A program made the position numbers and the translations under genes. A stretch of 39,423 bases of DNA, from assembly GCA_022825945.1 (NCBI GenBank), contig JAJDVS010000112.1:1-39423 (forward strand), read 5' to 3'. Origin of the DNA: Pseudomonadales bacterium (lineage in GTDB: Bacteria; Pseudomonadota; Gammaproteobacteria; Pseudomonadales; Pseudohongiellaceae). A model generated the notes under the pieces. That model made no database searches. It was not told the origin of the DNA and saw only the letters and a program-made list of their open reading frames with translations. This document shows positions 7,940-16,574 of the stretch, piece after piece; position 1 is the first letter of the stretch; every line of letters starts with the position of its first letter.

Positions 7940-8193
7940 GGCAAGTCGCCCTTTACAAGAATCCTGGTCCCCGGATAAGCGCGGCCCGCGGATTGCGGAG
8001 GCCGATCTCCGTCGTTTTTGTGTGCGTCGCCGGTCCCGGCATTGGCGGATTCTGGTTTTTTGTCGTGATGGACGGGGATTTGGCTCTGGCCGGGGGTTTC
8101 TCATGCAGGATTCTCGACCCGCGGGCGCGGGGCGACCCGCCACTGTCGGCGTCGCGGCCTTGCTCCAGGAGAGAGACGCGGCTATTCGAGTTG

Positions 8194-8663
8194 TCAGGCA
8201 GCGTACAGCAGCCAGTCGAGGCGGAAGTTCGTCGTGGCGAAATCCAGACGCCAGCATCGGCCGCTGCGCACCAGTCTGGCCATGGTGCGGATCAGATGAC
8301 GGATCAACGTACGCAGTCCGTGTGTGCGGTCCGCGACAGGCAGTAACTCGTATTGCATGGCGCGCAGCAGCAACTGCGCGAGCTGGCCGCAGGCGTAGAA
8401 CGCCTGATTGGCCCGGAAGTTCCGGCAGGGCGGATGGTGCAGGTCCAGATCCGCATGTGAGGTCAGGATGACCGTGTGCGAAGTCGGTAGACAAAGCTGG
8501 GGGCCGTCGTGAAGCCGCCGTACCATGACGTAGTCCTGCGTCTACCAGCCGCTGGGGCGGTGTCGCACCCGCGCCGTCGACTCGGCCAGCCACTCTGGCC
8601 GGTCAATTGCGTGTTCCTGAAGTCGATCTCGATTTTCGGCGGGTTTGGGATTATCTTGGACAT
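8194..8663 (-). pseudogene. IS1380-family transposase relic
   Basis: The minus strand carries both ends of an IS1380-type transposase without its middle. The N-terminus (ATG at 8663) reads MSKIIPNPPKIEIDF and NTQLTG, typical of this family's opening beta strands. After a frame change the C-terminus (about 8480-8194) reads HADLDLHHPPC, FRANQAFYACGQLAQLLL and TLIRHLIRTMARLVRSGRCW, the conserved H.d.gL.r.PC..F.AN block and final helices. About 470 bp remain of an expected 1.3-1.5 kb, and the DDE catalytic core is gone. It marks the left edge of the defence island. It is a different element from the IS1380 5' piece at 38384, whose N-terminus differs. Confidence 0.75.
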
Positions 8664-8966
8664 GCGGTGCACCTGCGGGGTGAGGGTTTCGTCACCCGGC
8701 ATTTTGCTATTTTCACCAAGCGGGTTGCGCCGCTCTTCTATCTGGATTCAATCCTTATCCGGGAATGAGGGAGATTGGCTGCACGGCGGACCGGGATCGA
8801 GAAGATGTACTATGATATTGACTGTACGTACATAATGGTATGATTCGACCCAATGGCTCTCCGAGTTATCTGGTTTGGTTCCGCTGCCGATATATAGCGT
8901 ATATGGCGCTTACGGAATATTTTTAACGACGATGTCCACAGTTGAAACAGAGGAAGGCGGGGAGCA
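8664..8966. other. Spacer upstream of the defence operon
   Basis: No gene is recognised. The first part is probably leftover IS end. The second part turns AT-rich and contains a likely promoter (8818-8844), the 10-bp palindrome TGTACGTACA at 8823-8832, and an inverted pair ATATA/TATAT around AGCG at about 8894-8906. Either palindrome could be an operator for a control protein, but no regulator gene is visible nearby. Confidence 0.5.
8818..8844 (+). promoter_or_regulatory. Possible promoter of the methyltransferase operon
   Basis: TTGACT (8818) and TATGAT (8839) are near-consensus -35 and -10 boxes. The spacer is 15 bp, shorter than the optimum 17. It leaves a leader of about 115 nt before the ATG at 8967. 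The palindrome TGTACGTACA overlaps the spacer, which would suit repression. Confidence 0.45.
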
Positions 8967-11180
8967 ATGACGGCCTGGATGCCTCAATATCAAGGAAAGC
9001 TCAACCTCGGGTCCGCACCTGCGGAGGAAGACCGTTTTCCACCGTTCAAAGGACCATGTGCTCTGGAAGACGACGACTTCCCCTTTGAGGCGATCAGTCA
9101 AATTGCCGCTGTCGAGAGTTGGCGAAAGGAAATCAATCGGCCGACGTACCACATCCATAAGTGGTGGGCGCATAGGCTCGGGACAGTCTTTCGAGCAATC
9201 GTGCTCGGTGCGCTCACGCCTTCTGGAACGGATGTGCTCGAAGCCTTTTATCGTCCTGTCCATTTAAGAAACAGGGTTATCTTCGATCCCTTCATGGGCA
9301 GTGGCACAACTATCGGGGAAACGCTCAAACTCGGGGCGCGCGCTATAGGCCGCGATATTAATCCGGTGGCGCACTTCCTGGTGCGGAACGCCCTTGCCGT
9401 TCATGATCGCAGAGCCATTCTCGAGACATTCCAGAGTATCCAGAACGATGTGGCTGAAACCATCAAGGCTTACTACAAGACTAAACTCAAGGACGGTGCG
9501 CAAGCCGATGTCTTGTACTATTTCTGGGTCAAACAAGTCGAATGCCCGAATTGCAGCGCGAGAGTCGACCTCTTTGCGACAAGGATTTTCGCGCGCCACG
9601 CCTACGCCAAACGTCATCCGGAATCTCAGGCCACTTGCCCTTCCTGTGGAGAAGTGAATCCAGTGGACTACGATGCCCATAACGCGGTCTGCTCAGGTTG
9701 CTCACTGGCTTTTGATCCGCAAGAGGGGCAAGCACATGGACAGAAGGCCACTTGCTCGGAGTGTTCTCACAGCTTTCCGATCGCCAAGACAGTGCAGGAA
9801 AAGAACGATCCGCCAGCGCACCGCCTCTATGCAAAGCTCGTTCTTCTCCCAGACGGGCGAAAGCAATACATGGCTGTAAACGAATCGGACCAAGAACTCT
9901 ATTTGAAGGCTTCTGAAGTATTGGCCCAGAGGAGTGATGCTTATCCCGTGGTTGGTCTGGAGCCTGGCTACAATACAAACCAGGTGCTCAGGTACAACTA
10001 CCGTTATTGGCACGAGATGTTCAATGATCGGCAATTGCTTTGCTTATCGATTTTGGCCGAACGCATACGCAAAGTGCCTGATCCGGCGCTCAAGAATCTG
10101 TTCACCTGCCTTTTCTCGGGTGCTCTCGAATTCAACAACATGTTCGCATCTTATAAAGGTGAAGGCACTGGTGCAGTTCGCCATATGTTCGCCCACCACA
10201 TCCTCAAACCTGAACGCATCCCACTTGAAGCTAATGTTTGGGGGACAGCCAAAAGTTCCGGTTCGTTCATGACAATGTTCGAGGGACGCATCCGTCGAGC
10301 TCTCGATTATGCCGACAACCCGTTTGAGTTGCGGCTCACCGATAGTCGGCGCCGCAGGGTTACAGAAAAGGTTTATGGTCTTTCTGAGCCTCTGGGTTCG
10401 GATATTGCCGCAGACTTTGACGCCTTTGAAAAAGGAAAACGCGTTTATCTGTCGTGCGGTGATTCCAGCCAGACTGATCTGGCAGATGGAAGCGTGGATG
10501 CCATAATTAGCGATCCACCCTTCTTCGACAATGTTCATTACTCCCAACTCGCCGACTTCTTTCATGTGTGGCAGCGTCATATCCTGGACGATCAGGAGCA
10601 AAGATTGTCTCGGACTACACGCTCAGTCGCCGAAGTGCAAAATGCCGATGCAGATGCCTTTACCCAGAGACTGTCGAAGGTCTGGGTCGAAGCCCATCGA
10701 GTCCTGGCCGATGAAGGCGTGCTTGTTTTTACTTACCATCACTCACGCAACGAAGGCTGGAGTTCAGTTCTCCATGCCGTTATGAAGGCGGGATTCGCCG
10801 TCACAGCCGCTCATCCAATCAAAGCCGAGATGTCGGTGGCCATGCCCAAGCTCCAAGCCAAAGAACCAATCGATCTCGACATTATTCTGGTATGCCGCAA
10901 GCGCTCCAGCCTCCCTTCTCTTCAATGGAACGGAGACTTGTGGGACACCATCCTTCCAATTGTATCTGAACAGGTAGTGCGGCTAAGGGAACTCCGGCAA
11001 AAGCTCAGTCTCAACGATGTTCGGATTATTGTAATGGCGCAGTTAATTCGACAACTGTCACGAATGCGTGAATTGAAGGCAGCTCTCTCTCTTCTGCAAA
11101 CGAGCGAGCCGGAAATCGAGGACGCGATTCAGAACTTGCATACTCCATATTGTGATAATTTTGAAGAGGCAAATTCATGA
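8967..11180 (+). CDS. DNA amino-methyltransferase with internal zinc-finger block
   Basis: A 737-residue DNA methylase. HKWWAHR at 64-70 is the conserved N-terminal block of the DUF1156-like DNA methylase group. The SAM-binding motif I is DPFMGSGTT at 107-115. Motif IV, SDPPFFD, is at 515-521 and marks an N6-adenine or N4-cytosine methyltransferase. Between them, four CxxC pairs (193/196, 224/227, 242/245, 263/266) predict two zinc ribbons, possibly for target recognition. The 400-residue gap between motifs I and IV is large but usual for this architecture. The start is supported by GGCGGGGAG just upstream. Its stop overlaps the next start (ATGA), so translation of the nuclease is coupled to it. 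Target sequence unknown. Confidence 0.88.
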   Translation: MTAWMPQYQGKLNLGSAPAEEDRFPPFKGPCALEDDDFPFEAISQIAAVESWRKEINRPTYHIHKWWAHRLGTVFRAIVLGALTPSGTDVLEAFYRPVHLRNRVIFDPFMGSGTTIGETLKLGARAIGRDINPVAHFLVRNALAVHDRRAILETFQSIQNDVAETIKAYYKTKLKDGAQADVLYYFWVKQVECPNCSARVDLFATRIFARHAYAKRHPESQATCPSCGEVNPVDYDAHNAVCSGCSLAFDPQEGQAHGQKATCSECSHSFPIAKTVQEKNDPPAHRLYAKLVLLPDGRKQYMAVNESDQELYLKASEVLAQRSDAYPVVGLEPGYNTNQVLRYNYRYWHEMFNDRQLLCLSILAERIRKVPDPALKNLFTCLFSGALEFNNMFASYKGEGTGAVRHMFAHHILKPERIPLEANVWGTAKSSGSFMTMFEGRIRRALDYADNPFELRLTDSRRRRVTEKVYGLSEPLGSDIAADFDAFEKGKRVYLSCGDSSQTDLADGSVDAIISDPPFFDNVHYSQLADFFHVWQRHILDDQEQRLSRTTRSVAEVQNADADAFTQRLSKVWVEAHRVLADEGVLVFTYHHSRNEGWSSVLHAVMKAGFAVTAAHPIKAEMSVAMPKLQAKEPIDLDIILVCRKRSSLPSLQWNGDLWDTILPIVSEQVVRLRELRQKLSLNDVRIIVMAQLIRQLSRMRELKAALSLLQTSEPEIEDAIQNLHTPYCDNFEEANS

Positions 11181-11968
11181 GCCTTGTATGCGCCGTGTTC
11201 AAGGAATGTGTCTCCGCCATGCGCGATGGCATCCTCATTGAGCGCAACGATCAAAATGACAAAGAATTCCATTTCCAGAACTGGTTCAAGTCTCGCCTTG
11301 ATGACGTAGGTGAGAATTACGATGAATCTGGTCGCAACACTTATCCTGATTTCAAGCTCGTTCGCTACTGTGAGGGGTTCGAGTTGAAAGGGCTGGCTTA
11401 TCCGGGCCGGGACGCCGACTATGATTGCAATAGTCAGGTTCCATGCGGCGAACACAATGGACGCCAAGTGTTCTATGTATTCGGCCGTTATCCAAAAAGG
11501 CCGGATGGCAACCGGTACCCTGTTCTGGATCTGGTAGTTTGTCACGGTAGTTTCTTGAACGCCGACAGTACTTACGTTCACGAGAACAAGAGCTTTCGGG
11601 GGATTGGTAGCTACGGCGATATACTGGTGCGAGATCGGAAAATGTATGTTGCGCCGACGCCATTTGCCTTGGCCGATGGCACAGCGCATCACCGTACGCT
11701 GATTCTTCCTGCTGATATGCCGGTAGATGATGACTTGGTCGAAGTTTCGAGTCTGACGCGGCGCGAAGTTGAGCGAATGGTAGCTGCCTACAATTTTGAC
11801 TTGCGCTCCAATGAACTCAAGACAACTCTAGTTCCAAACCCTTCCGCTGGCACCGCGCATTTCTTCAAGGCGTATCGCCTGCGGGGCGACCCCATTGCGC
11901 CACTGACCTTACGCGAGCGCTCCCGCGAAATTGCCGAGCAAGCATACCAGTACTTGATTGATGGTTAA
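11177..11968 (+). CDS. Putative restriction endonuclease, PD-(D/E)XK type
   Basis: A 263-residue protein that overlaps the methyltransferase gene by 4 bp. The likely catalytic core is YPDFKLV (Asp58) followed by FELKGL (Glu69, Lys71), a PD-x(10)-ExK pattern on neighbouring beta strands. Upstream, the helix EFHFQNWFKSRL would supply the usual acidic N-terminal residue. The middle contains VFYVFGRYP and VLDLVVCHG, strands expected for this fold. The C-terminal part (LTLRERSREIAEQAY) is helical. Coupled expression and the neighbouring methylase make a type II-like restriction role the natural reading. I do not recognise a named restriction family. Alternative: a nicking or methyl-directed nuclease. 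It is clearly less GC-rich than the flanking chromosome. Confidence 0.7.
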   Translation: MSLVCAVFKECVSAMRDGILIERNDQNDKEFHFQNWFKSRLDDVGENYDESGRNTYPDFKLVRYCEGFELKGLAYPGRDADYDCNSQVPCGEHNGRQVFYVFGRYPKRPDGNRYPVLDLVVCHGSFLNADSTYVHENKSFRGIGSYGDILVRDRKMYVAPTPFALADGTAHHRTLILPADMPVDDDLVEVSSLTRREVERMVAAYNFDLRSNELKTTLVPNPSAGTAHFFKAYRLRGDPIAPLTLRERSREIAEQAYQYLIDG

Positions 11969-12021
11969 ATGCGAGAAATAGGAATTTTCATTCCTTCACT
12001 ATTGGAACGTGCTCCGAATTT

Positions 12022-14469
12022 ATGGAATCCAAATCCAACAACCATGAGGAACAATTGGCGATACCCGAAAGCATTAAGCCATCGGAGTTTATGCGCGGTC
12101 TGCGCCCCGAATACTATTCCGATAGCAAAGACCGAACGACTACCAGTCTGCGGGCTGACCAATTCGAATACCATCTGGACACGATAACCTCCCGAAACCA
12201 GGACCACGATTTCGAGTTGTTCTGCCGCAAACTCTGCGAACGAGCAATATGTCCGGGCTTGAGAGCACAGACTGGTCCCGAAGGTGGTGGCGACAGTAAG
12301 GTCGATACAGAAACTCTACCGGCCTCTGAAGAGATTCGGGAACGCTACTATGAAGGCATCGCGAACCACGGAAGCGAGAAATGGGCCTTTGCGATTAGCG
12401 CTAAGAAAAAATGGACAGATAAAGCCCGTAGCGATGTACGTGGCATCGTACACACGGGCCGCGGCTATGAACGTATTTTTTTCGTCACCAGTAGGCACGC
12501 TCGCGCCAAAGACCGTGCCAGATTGGAGGATGAGCTTACCAACTTATATGGAATTCCGGTCACTATTCACGACCGCACATGGATCGTTGATGAGACTATA
12601 GCAAAGGAGCGAACTGATCTCGCGTATAATTTCCTAAAGGTCGGCGAGGCCGAAAGTACCCCTAAGCTTGGCCCGAATGACTATTTACGGAAAAGCCAGC
12701 TTGAAGAAATTGAGAGCGAGATTCACAATCCCGATGACTTCGCAGGTATGAAGCTTCAACTCGCCTCGCAAGCGCTGGTGGCTGCAAGACTTTCGCGTAA
12801 CCTTGAACTGCCTCGCGATGACACGAATGGTCGATTTTCCAGAGCTATCCGACTTGCTGAGAAATACGGCACATCGCGCCAGAAACTCGAAGCGCGTTAC
12901 GAGCGCGTCTGGACCGCCTTCTGGTGGTTTAATGACTTTGATTTCCTGCTCGCAGAATATGAAGAGTTCGAAGAAAGATCTCTTCAATCTGATAATACTG
13001 TTGACCTCGAATGGCTCTGCAACCTATTTCAATTGCTAGTAAACAGCGTCATTTACGGACACGTTTCAGCAGCAGACGCAAAACTTTGGGAACGTGCAGA
13101 TAGACTCGAAGAAAAGCTGGAAAGCCTCGCGAACGAACGAGGGCGACCAAACAACCAACTCGAAGCGCGCTCTGCAATACTGCTCATTCATTTCAATCGT
13201 GCAATGCTGAAGAACGAACATGAGCAGCTTCCAAAAATCTGGAGAAAATATGCCAAAGTGGTAGACGATGCGCGTGGATTGGGAGAATTCGATTTTAGGA
13301 CATTGATTCGCATCATCGATCTTTCAGGGGAATTGGCAGGAAACGACCCTGATTACAATGATCTTGTCGAGGTATGTGCAAACGCAGTGGCGGAAAGGGA
13401 AAGTGAAGGCAAGGCCGCTCTCATGCATCTGAATCGAGCTAAAAAGCTCAGCTTCGACGACAACTTCGATATGATTCGTTGGCTTGGCAAAGCCGCTGTA
13501 GGATTGTTTAAACAGGAATACACGGAAGAACTTGCTGACGCAATGTTTTACTTGGCCTTGGCGTATCGAAGTGCAGGCCTCTTATGGGCTGCACGAGCAA
13601 GCTGTGCTGTGACCATGGCCACTCTCTTCACCGCGATGGAAAGAGAAAATGACATCCCGATTGAGGCCATAAGGACTTCAATGCTCTGGGCGTGGATATC
13701 ATTGGAGTTGGGGCATCTGCCGGATGTGCTAAACAATATACAACTACTCAACGGTCTCTTGGTTAACACATCCTTGAGTGACAATTCCAAGGACCGCATG
13801 GATACGCAGCTACGAGACTTTGATCTGGCCTTGGGGGTCTTCATCCTAAATTTGGACGCTGACGACCTTAGCCACGTGGAAAAACTGCCAGATGTACTCG
13901 ATAGTTTGGGATTAAGAGTTGCGCACATAGCGCTCCTATATGCGCTCGGTCATCTGGAGACATTGCGGGTCAATAAGACAATTCCTGAACTTGAGTCCGA
14001 TGAAGCTGTGGCAGAGATGATGAGTCAACTGAAAAACCAGAGCATCTCGGACAATTTCGATGTGCCGCTTGTACTAAATGAGGATGGCGTCCAATCTTTG
14101 AGCAGTTTGATTCTTGGCATGCGGGTCATAGTCGATTTCGAGGGCGCTGAGCTAATTCCCGTTGCGGAAACAATTGTGGGAGCTTTAGAGGCGTTCTTTG
14201 CTACAGCAATCGAGCAAAAGATTGTTCCACATGTTGAAGAGTATCGAATCAACCTGGTAGCGAATGACGATACGAACAAACCTCAAGTACTGACAGAAGC
14301 TCTCCAAATGATGACGCAAGTAGTCTGGCCGCGCCAACTTGACGTCGGAGATCCTGAAAAAAGCCATGATATCCATGAATCGCTGTCTCTCCTCGCGGTC
14401 AATGTTCTGGGAGTAAGCTGCATTACCCCTAATTTCGAAGACCTGATAAAACGACTGATTAATGATTAA
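12022..14469 (+). CDS. Mrr-like nuclease domain fused to a long helical-repeat region
   Basis: 815 residues. The N-terminal 200 look like a PD-(D/E)XK restriction fold: helix DFELFCRKLCERAI (61-76), GGGDSKVDTE (88-97, Asp91/Asp95), then WAFAISAKKKW (121-131) in the E/SxK strand position, and RIFFVTSRHARAKDR (151-165). The segment TIHDRTWIVDE (181-191) closes the domain. From about 230 to the end the protein is almost entirely alpha-helical with repeated WA..SCAVTMA, YLALAYRSAGL and LWAWISLELGHLPD units, resembling degenerate TPRs. No Walker A or STAND NTPase motif is present between them, unlike Avs-type nucleases. It follows the nuclease gene by 53 nt. Inference: effector nuclease with a sensor or partner-binding tail. 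Confidence 0.65.
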   Translation: MESKSNNHEEQLAIPESIKPSEFMRGLRPEYYSDSKDRTTTSLRADQFEYHLDTITSRNQDHDFELFCRKLCERAICPGLRAQTGPEGGGDSKVDTETLPASEEIRERYYEGIANHGSEKWAFAISAKKKWTDKARSDVRGIVHTGRGYERIFFVTSRHARAKDRARLEDELTNLYGIPVTIHDRTWIVDETIAKERTDLAYNFLKVGEAESTPKLGPNDYLRKSQLEEIESEIHNPDDFAGMKLQLASQALVAARLSRNLELPRDDTNGRFSRAIRLAEKYGTSRQKLEARYERVWTAFWWFNDFDFLLAEYEEFEERSLQSDNTVDLEWLCNLFQLLVNSVIYGHVSAADAKLWERADRLEEKLESLANERGRPNNQLEARSAILLIHFNRAMLKNEHEQLPKIWRKYAKVVDDARGLGEFDFRTLIRIIDLSGELAGNDPDYNDLVEVCANAVAERESEGKAALMHLNRAKKLSFDDNFDMIRWLGKAAVGLFKQEYTEELADAMFYLALAYRSAGLLWAARASCAVTMATLFTAMERENDIPIEAIRTSMLWAWISLELGHLPDVLNNIQLLNGLLVNTSLSDNSKDRMDTQLRDFDLALGVFILNLDADDLSHVEKLPDVLDSLGLRVAHIALLYALGHLETLRVNKTIPELESDEAVAEMMSQLKNQSISDNFDVPLVLNEDGVQSLSSLILGMRVIVDFEGAELIPVAETIVGALEAFFATAIEQKIVPHVEEYRINLVANDDTNKPQVLTEALQMMTQVVWPRQLDVGDPEKSHDIHESLSLLAVNVLGVSCITPNFEDLIKRLIND

Positions 14470-14490
14470 GTCGTACTCTACAGGATTTCC

Positions 14491-15186
14491 ATGGTGATGG
14501 CATGCTCCAATAGCTACAACCGCATTAACAACAAATCTTACGCTCAGCTCAAAGATTGGGATAAACTCATTCCAAAACGCTTTGAACTTAAGGCTCAAAG
14601 ACCTGCATTTTTTCCACAAAACAAAAATAAGGAGTTCGAACGAACGGAACAGACCGACATTGCTATTCCAAAGAGCCACAAGAAACTGGCGGTCCGCTCG
14701 GTAATCCATTCGCCGACATGGGACAAGGCCATTTGGCGGGGCTGTGGCTACTTAAGTTTTGGGTATGATCTTCCACCCAACATGGCACTTCTGTTCGAAG
14801 ACGAGAGTGCGGGTCGGAAGATTTTCGAGCAGTGGCGTGATCGTTTTGGAGATAGAGATGAAAAAGATGAAATTGCCATTTCGATTATCCGAAACGTGCC
14901 CGAATTGAAACCCCATCACTATATCGTTCAGATTGGGTCAAGCCTGCCAGAAAATGACAATTTGAACAAATCAAGAAAGGTCACGTTTGTGACACGCTAT
15001 TCTGAAATGAATCCAGATAGTTCAAAAAACCTTAATCGCTTTCTTGCAGATTATAGGCGGATTGGCGTTTACAAAATCGTACCCGGATTTCTGAAACGCG
15101 CGCCAGAAACAGGACCAGAATTTGACTTTAGCGTTGCTATTGCAAAAAAAGCTCTCACAGTTAAGAATGCTGATGAAAATCAATGA
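14491..15186 (+). CDS. Unknown protein, last gene of the methyltransferase operon
   Basis: Up to 231 residues; the start may be ATG 14491 or ATG 14497. It follows the 815-aa gene by 21 nt in the same direction, so it is probably co-transcribed. I recognise no family. The N-terminal 60 residues are basic and polar (KAQRPAFFPQNKNKEFERTE). The central part (IWRGCGYLSFGYDLPPNMAL) and the block HHYIVQIGSSLP look like a compact alpha/beta domain, and EQWRDRFGDRDEKDEIAI is helical. No signal peptide, membrane helix, zinc site or nuclease motif is obvious. Its fixed position in the operon suggests an accessory protein, for example an immunity, specificity or regulatory partner of the 815-aa protein, which is inference only. 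It converges on the dGTPase gene 57 nt downstream. Confidence 0.6.
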   Translation: MVMACSNSYNRINNKSYAQLKDWDKLIPKRFELKAQRPAFFPQNKNKEFERTEQTDIAIPKSHKKLAVRSVIHSPTWDKAIWRGCGYLSFGYDLPPNMALLFEDESAGRKIFEQWRDRFGDRDEKDEIAISIIRNVPELKPHHYIVQIGSSLPENDNLNKSRKVTFVTRYSEMNPDSSKNLNRFLADYRRIGVYKIVPGFLKRAPETGPEFDFSVAIAKKALTVKNADENQ

Positions 15187-15242
15187 AACCGATTTTGAAG
15201 CCGTCGCCATGCAATTACGAAGAATTAGGCAGAAATGAAATT

Positions 15243-16541
15243 CTACAACTCGTCGCGACTAGATCCTCTCCCTGGAAGAAAAAGACGACTATATATTTTT
15301 TCTGCATAGTTATCAGTCATTCCTGCAATGTAATCACAAACCCTTCTATCTTTATCATCGTCATCATTAAGCGCACTCCATGCAGATTCAGGGATTAGGT
15401 CTGCTGGCGCCAAAGCAAACTCATCAAATAATTTCTTGATAATTCTCTGACCTCGGCGCTCCAATTGTTGAATCTCAGCATGCTTTATTACAAGATCATA
15501 TGTAAGTTTTTTAAGCGTTTTAAGTAATTTCTCAATAGGTTCTTCAAACTTTACATGGTATTTGAGCAATGGATGAAAAAATTCCTCTTTTGACCATAAC
15601 GAACAAGATGTTATAAACAAGTTTATTAACTTTCCAATCAGCCTTTTCCTTGCAAAACTATTTTCAAATAGATCTTTCTCAAATTCACCTAGACTAACCC
15701 CCTTTTCACTCCCACCTATTATTGGGCCAAATTCGCAAAATACTGGTTGCAAGTATTTAGTAACTTCATCCTGGCGCACCATCTGTCTAGCTACTACGTC
15801 CTCCAAGTCATGAACTGCATAAACGACATCATCTGCCGTTTCCATAATGGAACTGTCAAGTGTTCTGTGGACCGGTTTTCCTGCGGAGATTCCTCCACTT
15901 GTGAATCGTTCAATTTCGCCATCCGAAAATGGATCTCCCAATGCCCAATCCACAATTAGCTTCTCAGTGTCGAAGTAGCATTTTGGAGGCTTCGCAGGAA
16001 AACTACTTATATCAAAATTTGAATATGGAACTGGATATTTTAGTAGGGCCAAGATCAAGCGCCGCGTCGGATTCATTCCTTTGCCAGCCTTGTACTTCTC
16101 CAAGCGAGTTACAATTCGTAGAGTTTGACCATTTCCCTCAAAACCTCCAGAATTTATCATTCGAGCATGGAGGGCCTTCTCTCCACTATGACCAAAAGGC
16201 GGGTGACCAAGGTCATGAGCCAAGCAAGCTGCTACCAACAAGTCATTTGGCGGCAGCCATTCTAGCGCTTCTTGTGCACCTGCTTTCCTGAAGCATATTG
16301 AAGCCAAAATTCCTTCACCAATTTGCGACACCTCAATCGAATGGGTTAATTGTGTTCGGTGGAAATCACCTTCGCCAACTCCCATAACCTGAGTTTTTGC
16401 CTGAAGTCTACGAAACCCAGAAGAATGGATGATACGAGACTTATCGCGGTGATACTCATCTCTCTCGTCTTCAGCCCTTGGAGGCTCGTATTCCCAGAAT
16501 CGCTGCCTAAACACTTTGTTGTTCATTCTACACTGCGCCAA
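15243..16541 (-). CDS. Deoxyguanosinetriphosphate triphosphohydrolase-like protein (dGTPase)
   Basis: About 432 residues of HD-domain dNTPase that hydrolyses dGTP or related dNTPs to nucleoside and triphosphate. Motifs: RDKSRIIHSSGFRRLQ and KTQV (family N-terminus), LTHSIEVSQIG (first metal His), HDLGHPPFGHSGE (HD pair plus His), and METADDVVYAVHDLEDVV (final Asp). All four metal ligands appear present. TTG at 16541 is the best start: AAGGAGG (16550-16556) stands 8 nt before it. ATG at 16526 is the alternative but lacks a site. HD dNTPases of this kind are known anti-phage proteins that deplete nucleotides, and this one lies in a defence island with markedly AT-rich codon use. It follows the HNH-like gene by about 33 nt on the same strand. 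Confidence 0.88.
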   Translation of the reverse strand: MAQCRMNNKVFRQRFWEYEPPRAEDERDEYHRDKSRIIHSSGFRRLQAKTQVMGVGEGDFHRTQLTHSIEVSQIGEGILASICFRKAGAQEALEWLPPNDLLVAACLAHDLGHPPFGHSGEKALHARMINSGGFEGNGQTLRIVTRLEKYKAGKGMNPTRRLILALLKYPVPYSNFDISSFPAKPPKCYFDTEKLIVDWALGDPFSDGEIERFTSGGISAGKPVHRTLDSSIMETADDVVYAVHDLEDVVARQMVRQDEVTKYLQPVFCEFGPIIGGSEKGVSLGEFEKDLFENSFARKRLIGKLINLFITSCSLWSKEEFFHPLLKYHVKFEEPIEKLLKTLKKLTYDLVIKHAEIQQLERRGQRIIKKLFDEFALAPADLIPESAWSALNDDDDKDRRVCDYIAGMTDNYAEKIYSRLFLPGRGSSRDEL

Positions 16542-16549
16542 AATCAACT

Positions 16550-16556
16550 CCTCCTT
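16550..16556 (-). promoter_or_regulatory. Ribosome-binding site deciding the dGTPase start
   Basis: On the minus strand AAGGAGG is followed after 8 nt by TTG (16541-16539). The other in-frame starts are too near (TTG 16547, 2 nt) or too far (ATG 16526, 23 nt). Confidence 0.7.
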
Positions 16557-16574
16557 AGGCTAAATCGAAAAATT

